Source: Actinernus sp. WN-2022 (taxonomy: Eukaryota > Cnidaria > Anthozoa > Actiniaria > Actinernidae). Taken from it: DNA of 64,000 nucleotides. The DNA is taken from assembly GCA_030867875.1 (NCBI GenBank), contig JAOWCC010001589.1, forward strand, positions 146,479,745 to 146,543,744, in the 5' to 3' direction. Under the pieces are notes generated by a model. It made no database searches. It worked only from the letters and a program-made list of their open reading frames with translations, and was not told the origin of the DNA. Shown piece after piece: positions 54,792 to 64,000 of this stretch. Both the position numbers and the translations under genes were made by a program. Position 1 is the stretch's first letter; every line of letters begins with the position of its first letter.

Positions 54792-55808
54792 ATGAGAGGA
54801 ATAAACAACTGCTCTGTTAATTCGACATCATTTGCACACTTGGACACGAACGACCCTTTGTGGTATTTTTTAATTAGTTGGAACTCAGTACAAATTCTCC
54901 TCACCGCCGTGGGAAATATGCTGATCTGCTGGGCGGTGTACAAATATAAAGATTTACGGATCCCGGCTAATATCCTACTCGTGAGTCTGACAGTGGCCGA
55001 CATGATGTACATCGCCATGTTCGCCTCGGCAATCGCCGTCATGACATCGCGAACCCACTTTTGCTACGTGTTTATCACATTTTACAGAATAATTGTGATA
55101 GCGAGCATCTTTCACTTGAGCTGCATCAGCATTGACAGGCTGCTAGCGATCAAATATCCACTCCGCTACAAGAACTGGGCTACCAATCGACGAGCAGCTA
55201 TCGCATCGGCCATCTTATGGATCGCTGCAATTCTCATTCCCTTCGCAGAAATGCTCGTGATGTCCCTGTTACAACAAATCAATGCCAACAAAGACTTTTG
55301 GAAATTAATGAGCCATTGCTTCAAACGACACCACCCCAAACTGAAACAAAATCTAGACTTGCCACAAATAATCATCGACCTTCTTATAACCTTCGTCATA
55401 CCATGCTCAATAGTGATAACTTCATATTGCTGTATATTCAAAATATCCAGAAAACACTCCAAACAACTCCAGCTGGTTACTAACATCGAGACGAGAAGGA
55501 AGGTCGAGATGAAGGCTGCAAGAACGATTGGGATAATAGTGGGGACATTCCTTTTACTGTACACTCCGTACATTGCATTTTCTTACTATTCCCTACTACG
55601 CAATCTTGGAATATGTCCACATGCACATTCAAAGAAACGGTTGAGATGGTTATATTACTTAGCATCCACTTCCGCATGGATAAACCCTTTTGTCTATGCA
55701 TTTACAAACATCGAGTTTAAAATAGCTTTCAAGAAAATATTCAAGATCATTTTAGGAAAGATTGGACTCCAACGGTGCTGCTGTATCTTGTTAGCTTCTA
55801 ACGTGTAA
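54792..55808 (+). CDS. Class A (rhodopsin-like) GPCR, single exon
   Basis: 338 residues with seven hydrophobic segments. Landmarks: N-glycosylation sites at Asn6 and Asn10; Gly41-Asn42 in TM1; LTVAD with Asp70 in TM2; Cys91 paired with Cys176 of the second outer loop; Asp115-Arg116-Leu117 (a DRY variant) ending TM3, followed by LAIKYPLRY; Trp143 in TM4; Pro204 in TM5; LLLYTPY in TM6; Asn298-Pro299 in NPFVY of TM7; a palmitoylation-type CCC near the C-terminus. This is a plasma-membrane receptor that would signal through G proteins. Intronless class A receptors are greatly expanded in cnidarians, so the ligand cannot be told. Its frame is open throughout and its composition is unlike the repeats around it, which supports a real host gene. 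Confidence 0.88.
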   Translation: MRGINNCSVNSTSFAHLDTNDPLWYFLISWNSVQILLTAVGNMLICWAVYKYKDLRIPANILLVSLTVADMMYIAMFASAIAVMTSRTHFCYVFITFYRIIVIASIFHLSCISIDRLLAIKYPLRYKNWATNRRAAIASAILWIAAILIPFAEMLVMSLLQQINANKDFWKLMSHCFKRHHPKLKQNLDLPQIIIDLLITFVIPCSIVITSYCCIFKISRKHSKQLQLVTNIETRRKVEMKAARTIGIIVGTFLLLYTPYIAFSYYSLLRNLGICPHAHSKKRLRWLYYLASTSAWINPFVYAFTNIEFKIAFKKIFKIILGKIGLQRCCCILLASNV

Positions 55809-55959
55809 CTTACTTATAGCTGAGTGAGGACACTCACCCTTTGAAAAGGTACTAATATACATTGAAAGCTTGTTATTCAAAATGGCATATAAAAGACAAT
55901 AATGAAATAAATAAATATCGACAAGAATACTCCTGTAATACGTTATAATCATAATAAAT

Positions 55960-56165
55960 AGATTAGAGAGGGTAACACAAAGCTAATACGACGTTATTCT
56001 ATGTCCAGATGGAATTGGAATTTGAAAAAAAAAAATCCGGTCTGGAAAAACTGGAAAACCAGGAGAAAAACTCTGAAAGCAAGAGAGACAACCAACAACA
56101 AACTCAACTCATATACGACCCAGAAATCGAACCCGGCACAGTGGCGAGGCACCCGGCTTCCCTTT
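55960..56165 (-). mobile_element. tRNA-derived SINE copy, same family as 27208-27425
   Basis: It shares GATTAGAGAGGGTAA, AATACGACGTTA, a poly-A stretch and the CAACAACAAACTCAACTCAT block, then a B box on the minus strand (GGGTTCGATTTC). More diverged than the copy next to the array. Confidence 0.6.
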
Positions 56166-56400
56166 TAAAACACGTGAGAGGACGTGTACCGAATAACACG
56201 TAAAATTACATGTTTTATGTTACTAAAAATGTTGCGCATTACAAAAGAGCTATATTGTAAAACAACAACTTACAATAAAGGCAATTCCACAAACAAGAGC
56301 CGAATATATTATGTTTACGCGTTATACGAAAATGTTGCAAAGACCATCCGAGAAGAATCGAGTTTATTTCGAACAGTCATGACTCGAAAGGTATTTCAGT
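56166..56400 (+). repeat. Diverged copy of the array-unit block
   Basis: GAGGACGTGTACCGAATAAC, then TTACGCGTTATACGAAAATG and GAATCGAGTTTATTTCGAAC follow the same order as 27450-27650 with many changes. The SINE and this block occur together at both places, so they form one composite dispersed repeat. Confidence 0.7.
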
Positions 56401-57080
56401 TAGCTCTTTTGAAACAAACTGGCTGCAGCAAAAATGGAAAGAGTCGTTTAGGGACTGGACTAGTTTTAGCCCCAGGTTAAGAAAGCTAAAGCCATGAAGC
56501 AAAAGACGGATTGTGTTAGTCAACGTACTCAGATCTCGTTGAGGTCTCAATATAATTTATGTCTAGTACCTATTCGTATACCCAAAGGTTTTATAGCTCT
56601 TCTATTATTTCTTCATCCGTGCGTCATGCAGCGTAACACTGTAAAGACAGGCATACGAAATTCACAAAGCACTTCCTCGTTCAAAAGTTTAGATTATGAA
56701 AAAAATACTGTAAATTATTTGCAGCAGTGCGAAAGTTTATTTTAAATACTAATTACTTTTCATAGCCTACAGTTTGACATGACATAGTTTACTAGTTTTT
56801 TTATTGGTAAGTTTTTTTGCCATTTAATTTCTTCAGTTTTTATCCGCCTTCCACTTGTCACTTTTGTAAATGTCAATCTTCATGTGAGATCTCTGGATAA
56901 CCCTTTGGCTTTTAGATCAAATACGAAACTTCTATATTGTTTAAATAATACATATCTATATTACCTATCCAAAAATACATATCTATATTACCTGTCCAAA
57001 AAACGACTGCAAATGCATGTTAAGTATTAATCATATACTACATGTAAGTCAGTATTCGTAGTCTTTTGAACAAATTAAAG
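56401..57080. other. Intergenic, no gene seen
   Basis: Contains a ~30-bp duplicated stretch (AATACATATCTATATTACCT, near 56946 and 56979). Nothing else recognised. Confidence 0.4.
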
Positions 57081-57397
57081 CCCCATCAACACGTATACGT
57101 TTTCGAATGGAAATATCGGGAGGTTTAATTATTGCGTTACAGGTGTAATCATTTTCATCGAAAACGCATATTTTTGAAAACGCTTTCCAAAGTGGATATT
57201 TTTTAGGTAGACCCTCTTTAGGTAGACAGCGCGCAAAAAACAGGGTTTTCGAAAATGCGCGAGTGATGTCAATCATAATACCCTTTCTACTCATGCATGT
57301 GCAGTCTGCGTTTCCGATCGTTTGTAGCGTTTTGCGGATGGAAGGTTCAGCTACAATGACAATGGCATATTAGAAAACGAACACATGTGGACGGGGA
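57081..57397. mobile_element. Foldback MITE with GAAAACG-rich ends
   Basis: The ends CCCCATCAACACGTATACGT and CGAACACATGTGGACGGGG are imperfect inverted repeats. Inner GAAAACGC and GCGTTTTC motifs recur. About 315 bp, non-coding. Confidence 0.5.
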
Positions 57398-57597
57398 AGA
57401 AGATCTGTCAAATCTCACATCTGTTTCACGACTTTATTGAACTCATTACGTCAAAATTACCTTGCAATGGAAATAAAGACTCATACTTGTTGTATGGTTC
57501 TACGTGCATCTATTCAAATTGAACTGAAGCGTTTAGCGTGCTTCTTGCCGTTTCATTAGTATATATTATATACCTATTTCCAAAAATGTTGTTCCGG

Positions 57598-59791
57598 AAA
57601 AATAGTAGACTGCGAACAGTCCCTCGTATTCCCTCCATTGCTAGTAATTTGCGAGCGGAGCGAGCGTAGAGAAGATATGGCAGGCGTTCGAGCGGAGCGA
57701 GAGGAAGAATGGGGACGAGAAAGAGGAGAAGAAAAGGAGGTACTGCGGACATCACACAGAGGATATGATTAAGCTTTGCTGGAACAACGCAAAATTCCCA
57801 TTGACTAACGAGTTTGCAGCGTGTCAACACCTATCAGTCACAAACTAGCAGGAGTGGAACTTGAGAGGATCAATCAACATGGCGAGCTCGGTGGCCGTCG
57901 AAGCGTGTTTGAGAAGTTCAAACTCATGGCGCCACAAGTTGAATACTTTGGAAACTCTGATAAATGGCTTGGAGAAATTCTAGGCGCCTTTGAGTTTGAA
58001 AGATATGGTTGTTTAGTACCTAACTTCAACTTCTGTTTAATTTCGGCCCTCGTTTCACCTTAACATTGTCAAATTCTTCGTCTTTCGGCCACTAAACAAC
58101 CCTAATTAAATTCTATAACCCTTGTGTTCTCCAGTCGTTATTACAATTCCAAATGAGCTCATTTGATTATCCCACTTAGTCATACTATGCCTTTATTGCT
58201 TTTATGAAATCAGAAAATTAACACAAGCACCTTTTACCGGTTGATTCTGAAGATAGATGTTTCATTCATAATTATTGGTAAATTCTAAGCGGCCTGTATT
58301 CATGTTTGTTACATGCTGTTTTCTGTTCACGGCATGAAACACAACTGTGTCTAGCTTTGGTGTAGGTCACAAGTAACTCTCAATCTAAACCAAAATACAA
58401 TGTAATTGCGTTCGAAAAGGAGAACGCCATCCTAATCTGGTGTCCGTTGGGTTCCCTGTGACTCGCAGGCAAGAGAAATCGAGAATTTTGTTGTGGTCCT
58501 GTATCTTTTTTTCGCCATTTTGAATGCATTGACCTCGTTCTGGCGCGTGATAATGAGCACGCGGTCATTTGGAGTCGTTTCGTTTGTTGCGCTGTGGTTC
58601 ACTCGGTAAGTAATATAAAATTGATTCAATCAAATGCAATGTTGTCTAAAACGTACGTACATGTAGGTACGATTTATGAAAGCCTGAGAAAAGTGTGTAC
58701 TACTTCTGGTCCATTTCTAAAACCCCATTCTCGAGCTACAACAAGCATACACAGTCCGTGTTAGTACAGCCCAAAATGTTTTTCTTTATCTCGGCAATTT
58801 GATGAGCTGCATCCCATTTTATACAAGTTGTATAACTTATTAGTGAAAACATTCAAAACTTTACACGCACAATAGAGTCCGCAGTCTGTTAATAATTGTC
58901 AACAGTGTAGTCCAGAACACTGAAACAATCTTTCAGTCTCCAAAGGGTTATGTTTGTTTTACTACAGGTAGCCGAAAACATTATGTCGAACGCACTTTAA
59001 TAATCTATGATTACTTCTAGTTTAAATTTAAAATTGTAACCGGGCTTAATTCATAACGTATCGACTTTGTAGATGGCCGTATATTTGTGATTTTTAGATA
59101 GTTTTTACATATCATGGCATATACGCCATACTATACTTCATGCAGGCGAGTAAATTCTCGCACTTTTCCTAATTGCGGCCGAAACTTGTGGTGACGAAAA
59201 CATACGAGGATGAACCATCGTTTTCTCGAGCGTAGAATAATCCAAGTCCTGCAAAATCTCTGCAATCTGCAAGTGAAAGCTTCAACACGCCAGGTTTGCC
59301 AAGAATTGAAAGTAGATTTTCCGTGGAGACCCGGTTTTCCCAAAATTACTGTAATAGTTTTTAAAAGAGCAACTGCAAACACGGCAGAAATCGTTCTACG
59401 AAGATTGGTTTGGTTTTCTGCCTCTTTACGGAGTCGTCGACAACATTGGGCTTTCCTGAGTTTGCATTTTGCGGTATATTTTGGGACTCAAGTGGAGCAA
59501 TGTTATGTTTACATCGGATTTCACGGAAAGGAGCGGAGCTGACAATGACACTTGATGAAAAGGGGTGGGACAATGACAACTCGATGAAAGCATGGATCGT
59601 AAAAGCATAAAGGGGCGGTAATCATTTCCTTTGTGTGATGTCCGCAGTCCCACTTTTCTTCTTATCTTTCTCGTCCCCATTCTTCCGCTCGCTCCGCTCG
59701 AACGCCTGCCATATTTTCTCTTCCCTCGTTCCGCTCGCAAATTATTATCAATGGGGGTAAAAGGAAGGACTGTTCGCAGTCTAGAAAAATA
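57598..59791. mobile_element. DNA transposon with ~165-bp terminal inverted repeats
   Basis: The left end (57598-~57765) contains AGACTGCGAACAGTCC, GAGCGGAGCGAG and TGCGGACATCACACA. The right end (~59625-59791) has the same landmarks inverted (TGTGTGATGTCCGCAG, CTCGCTCCGCTCGAACGCC, GGACTGTTCGCAGTCT). The ~1.85-kb interior has only short open frames and no recognised transposase, so it looks non-autonomous. Confidence 0.7.
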
Positions 59792-59814
59792 GCGAACAAT
59801 ACAATACAATATAA

Positions 59815-60560
59815 TTTTATTTAACGTGAACAGATACACTTAGCGGTGAAGAGCTAATTTACAGTTATTTCCACAACAGAAAAATAAACCGAAAAAACAA
59901 AGTAGTGATCGACAGAATAATCCAGCTAATAACGTATATTTATATATATATATATATATATTTAATCTCCTAATATGTAATCATTACTTAGTAAAAAATC
60001 ACTTTTGTATAAAACTACTGAATATGCGAGTGTTACTGAGGAATGCGCTAAGGTAATGCTTAATTGTAATGAGTAGAAATTTAGCTAAAACTGTTGAGAT
60101 CAATGTCAGTAACGCATTTTCTAAATACTTTGTAGCAGGGCCGGGTGCCATTCGCGCTGTGTTTGGGGGAGCATTCCATAACTTTGCTGCTTGGTAACGC
60201 CATGACTTAAGCCCATACATGTACGTAGTAGTATTGGTCTTCGGCAGATTCAATATATATTTTCCTCTCTGTGTGTATACACTTTGTCTAAGTTCGAGTA
60301 ATTCCTTTAAGCACTCTGGACAATTACTGTTATTTAGTAACTTATAAACAGTACTAACGATTTTTAAGGCTCTCTGCTGCCTTTATGTATTTATTAAGCA
60401 TTTATTAAGCAGTTCCTCGTACGGGGTGCTGTTTTCCTTAAAGAAAAATCGAAAGGCGGGTTCGTTTACTTTCTTCAGCTTGTCGTCTTATTACAAAGGT
60501 GCCAGGTCGCAGCGCAATAGCTGAAGTGTGGAGCAATAAAAGATGTACAAATACTCTTTC
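59815..60560 (-). pseudogene. LINE reverse-transcriptase 3' fragment
   Basis: On the minus strand broken frames give FIAPHFSYCAATWHLC, then RALKIVSTVYKLLN, ELLELRQSVYTQRGKYILN and SWRYQAAKLWNAPPNTARMA. This is the conserved C-terminal thumb part of non-LTR retrotransposon reverse transcriptases (PHF.YC..W, RAL, KLWN.LP). The frame changes at about 60480, and everything 5' is missing, as expected for a 5'-truncated LINE. A (TA)n run at 59939-59962 lies at its 3' side. Confidence 0.7.
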
Positions 60561-61593
60561 TTATATCGAAAGGAAGCATGTTCCCCATGAGCTTTAACAC
60601 ATTAACGACAGGCGACATTCCCAGACCGAAATGGATTCTAGCTATAACTGTTCAGCTGTGCGAAATGGATAAACTACAGTGTAATTTCAAAATCGATTCG
60701 CAGGAGACCATTAATATTCACCTTAAAAAATTGACCCAAAAACAAATGAATTCAGCTACAACCACAATCCATTTCGGTCTGGAAATATCGTTTGTCGTTT
60801 GCCGTTTATCCGTGACAACCTTTTTTGGACTAGCTGTATATAAAAAAAATTAAGTTGCGAATGGGTTTGACAATTTCTTATAATGCATGCTCGAGAAAAA
60901 ATCAAAACAAAACGTACCGGTGATTGTTTTTCGCGAGTTTAATATATTTAACGGATATACTTTCATAGACTGGGAAGACAACATGTCTGACAATGAGTTG
61001 TTAAGTTGTGTCGTATTGCATCAAGGGGTCCTGGTTGACGTCACGTGTTTGGTCACGTGGTGTGAGGCTGTACCTTGAATTATCTTGAATTATCTTGAAT
61101 TATCGTTTTTAAGATAGGAATTTCTCCATTTTATTAAAGCCTTTGTCAAGACTTAGAAATAATGATTTCCCGCCCAGAGATTGACAGCCACCGGGAATTT
61201 AATTTGGGGTCAATTGGAGCATTTCTTCGGGGGGAAATCGAGGCATAAGGTATAAAGCGTACCGAAATCACGGTTTCCTGCCTTTCCAATATAAATAGTA
61301 CAGAGTAAACAAGAGAAAAGAGCGACCTAGAAACATCGTGCACACTCCTATTGTTTCAGGCGACATAAGCCTACGGTGGCTCAGGGTTGCATACTTATGA
61401 TATGCCTGATTAGTTAACGGTGAAGCGCTTGTGATTGGTTGCTAGGTTATCAATTTGGGAACACTCTACTCCCAGAGAGAATAAACAACATGTCAATCAA
61501 TCTTGTTATGGGGCCAACGAACTCCCAACGCTCGTTAATATATTTCTATCAACCAGGGCTAAGAACTAAACTTGTCAATGTTCGTCAAGAATA
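60561..61593. other. Intergenic, no gene seen
   Basis: A short tandem of TTGAATTATC (three copies near 61074-61104). No supported coding sequence. Confidence 0.4.
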
Positions 61594-61805
61594 GAGGTAA
61601 TCGGCTAACGCCATTTCCACCCAATTCAGATCATGTGATGTAAACAGATGCAGCTCTGGGGAATTATTCCTTTTTCATTCTAATCATAATGCAGTCATGC
61701 CTAGCCGAATAAAATATATTTTCAAAGAGTCAATTCTCCAGAGTAATGAGTGTTTACATCACATGATCTGAATTGGGTGGCAACAGTGTTAGCCGATTAC
61801 CTCTA
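61594..61805. mobile_element. MITE with ~50-bp inverted arms
   Basis: GAGGTAATCGGCTAACGCCA at the left and its complement at the right, continuing to CAGATCATGTGATGTAAAC. About 105 bp lie between. One arm carries a few extra bases. Confidence 0.8.
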
Positions 61806-62003
61806 TCCTGTATCATTTTCCAGGATACCGGCGTAACCCCGGCCGTGTACACTTGTCCCAGCGAGCTCGAATACTTTTCGATGAATTCGGGATAAAAACG
61901 AATCCGGGATTGTAAGTGGGAACGTGAAACCGGGATCATTGTATCCGATATAGTTTTCTAGTGTTAATGGTGTATTCCGGATTTGTGTAGTCTCAAGCCT
62001 GCT

Positions 62004-62512
62004 CAAGGGCACCCAACGAAGTTTTCGGTTAAAAAGCTGTTCGGGAGAGTAAGTTAGCCTAAAACTTTCGGATTTGAAAAAAATGTCCCTAGAAAATTGT
62101 TTTCTGAAATACTGGCTAGAAAATTTGTTTTCAATCCCTAGAAATTTATAGAAGAAAAGGGAGACTAAAAGGTTTCCCTTAAAATATTCGTACGTCCCAT
62201 TCGTCTGATGAATATAGTCAGAACAGGAAAAAAGAATCCCTAAAAAATTCGTACCTCCACAAAACTTTGCAACATGAAGTTACTTGGGCTAGAAAATTCT
62301 TGTTATGTTCTAGACTACTAACAAATCCGTAGGTCGGGAATATTTTGCCATAGTATTTTCGGTTGACGCGATTTCCACCTAGAAAATCCGAACAGCTAAT
62401 ATAGCTTTCTAGAATACGTCAAAAGACATAGTAGGCGCCTTAAAATGGCTAGATAAGCTGCAGACAACTGGTTTCAAACGAATTTCAAAAAGTACTCGTT
62501 GGGTGCCCTTGC
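62004..62512. mobile_element. Non-autonomous DNA transposon, ~510 bp
   Basis: The ends CAAGGGCACCCAACG and CGTTGGGTGCCCTTG are perfect inverted repeats. The interior has repeated CTAGAAAATTC-like motifs, and an inner pair CTGTTCGG/CCGAACAG folds back. Confidence 0.7.
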
Positions 62513-63112
62513 CTACTAACAAATTGTCAGAACTAGTGAAAGCAAGGAAAAATATATAACTCAGCGCGATCAATATAAAATTCGGACCGAAATTTCTGAG
62601 TAAAATCGCGAGATAAGTGTCCGATATCTTCCCCTAATGTTAACGCCTACGAAGTCGGAATCATTATTTTTCAAGAATCCGGGTGATTTCGAGTCAGGAT
62701 TATAGTTTGCCTGAAGAAAGTATAGTTTGTGTTCTACAGACTACACGACGCTAGGAAATAGTAATAAACAAATAAAGTACGTGATCGGTGAAAATATTTA
62801 TTTTTATCAAATTGTAATTCTAATTACAACACTAACAGTAATATAGAGAATAATTTATTCTAAAAAGTACAAACATACATGACTACATGAGGACGGACAC
62901 GAATCTCGATTTCTTTCGCTTGGGAAAGCACAGGTAGCCCACACATGACCACAGGGAGTCCACTGCAAGATTAGGATGCGTTCTCCTTCGTCGAACACAA
63001 TTATTATTTTCATTAGACATTATTATCGAAGTTAGTCGAAATAGTATACTTGGAACCTTTTTCTGGGTTGTAAAATGTCTGAAAATACTCAAAATATAAA
63101 ATGGCTACATTG
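62513..63112. other. Intergenic, no gene seen
   Basis: AT-rich. No recognised feature. Confidence 0.4.
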
Positions 63113-63331
63113 CAGAATACCCCACCACTTGAAAAGCCCTAACATATTGTGCGAAATTATCCATTTAGATCAGGTGTATTTAGACTAGTCGTTTGAATGA
63201 TTTGGGGTTGAAAATGGGTAGGAGATTTTTTTTTATTTCAGGGTTAGGTTTTTAGAAGGTTTGTATGAGAATTTGAGAAAATGCATTATTAATGAACCAA
63301 AATGAACCAAGTGGTGGGGTATTTTGCAATC
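63113..63331. mobile_element. Foldback element with 20-bp arms
   Basis: TGCAGAATACCCCACCACTT at the left is inverted at the right (AAGTGGTGGGGTATTTTGCA). ~175 bp of AT-rich DNA lie between. Probably a MITE. Confidence 0.6.
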
Positions 63332-64000
63332 GCTCCCATGGCAGTACATATCTATTCCTCACTCAATCTAAGTGTTACACAATGGTCTAGGTACACAAGC
63401 GCAGACACAAAGACACTAGCTGAAAGTACATGTATGTATGTTGTAACGGTTTAGATTATTATTCAAGAATCCGCCAGTTTTACAGCAAGGTTCTCCACCA
63501 TATGAGTCTTTATCATTTGTGCATAATTACTAAAATGCCATCCTCTAAACTTCGAAGGCTATGAAAATTTGCATAAAAGTCTCATTGCCATGCATTTCGA
63601 TTATTCAGAATTATTTTGTCCTGCTCTTAGGCAATTAGGAAAAAAAACACGGTGCATCAACGACTTCTTCCGAAGACAATTTGTCTGTTTATTGGGTACT
63701 ACTAACAGCGTTGATGATTGGAATTAAAAGGTATTAAAAATCATAATTTATTCAATATTTAGAAATGGGTCACTTCAGACATTTTCCAAAGTTATTGCTA
63801 GCAAAAAGCATGATATATAATGCAGTGATCATTTACAAAATCAAACTGGTTCTGTCAATATAATATAATTACTTAGTCACAGTGCTTACCCGTTGTAACC
63901 TGGCTCAAATCATAACTTTAGTGTGTTTGATCCTGGTCTCTCTGATCATTTTGCAGTTAGATGCACATTATCGATCCCCAAGACAGTCTTTGCGAGGAAG
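63332..64000. other. Intergenic, no gene seen
   Basis: No coding block or repeat recognised up to the window end. Confidence 0.4.

Noticed and set aside
59131..59610. Overlapping short frames in the interior of the 57598-59791 element
   Set aside because: No transposase motif and no consistent frame; probably non-coding filler.

Overview
The window looks like nuclear DNA of an animal, most likely a cnidarian and probably a coral or sea anemone. It is AT-rich, its host genes are split by GT/AG introns, and it is crowded with foldback elements and tRNA-derived SINE copies. It also carries a stand-alone P2X7-like zinc domain gene and a single-exon class A GPCR. The cnidarian assignment is inference from family recall; no rRNA or mitochondrial marker is present.

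Left flank (1-28,244): a broken multi-exon Kolobok-like transposase gene (132-6,484, +) with several foldback elements in its introns and one inside an exon; a three-exon P2X7-type zinc domain gene (7,793-9,112, -); a tRNA-derived SINE; a second broken repeat-family gene ending in a RING-like exon (13,315-19,623, +), lying between two inverted copies of a ~410-bp repeat; then MITE-rich DNA and a long pyrimidine-rich strand-asymmetric region (23,223-27,200).

Centre (28,245-44,323): a near-complete Polinton/Maverick element of about 16.1 kb. It has ~400-bp terminal inverted repeats, begins AG and ends CT, and sits in a TA-rich site. It encodes a protein-primed family B DNA polymerase, a retroviral-type integrase, an A32/FtsK-HerA packaging ATPase, a major capsid candidate, a minor capsid (penton) candidate, a PW-like protein, several small membrane and coiled-coil proteins, a Cys-rich zinc protein, an SSB-like protein and a TFIIB-like transcription factor. 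I find no adenovirus-type protease. Many start codons lie 1-13 nt behind a TATAGTTATAT-like motif that is also reiterated in the TIRs. Three near-identical A/T-flanked hairpins follow gene 3' ends. Together these suggest a private viral transcription programme: own promoter motif, own TFIIB-like factor, own 3' hairpins. This is the most interesting system in the window.

Right flank (44,324-64,000): the Polinton interrupts a tandem array of a 2,716-bp unit (three full copies plus partial copies on both sides). The copies alternate A-B-A-B, pointing to a duplicated dimer. Beyond it lie the GPCR gene (54,792-55,808, +), SINE and repeat copies, a ~2.2-kb element with ~165-bp inverted termini, a LINE reverse-transcriptase 3' fragment and several MITEs. 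All family names come from motif recognition by eye; no search was run.
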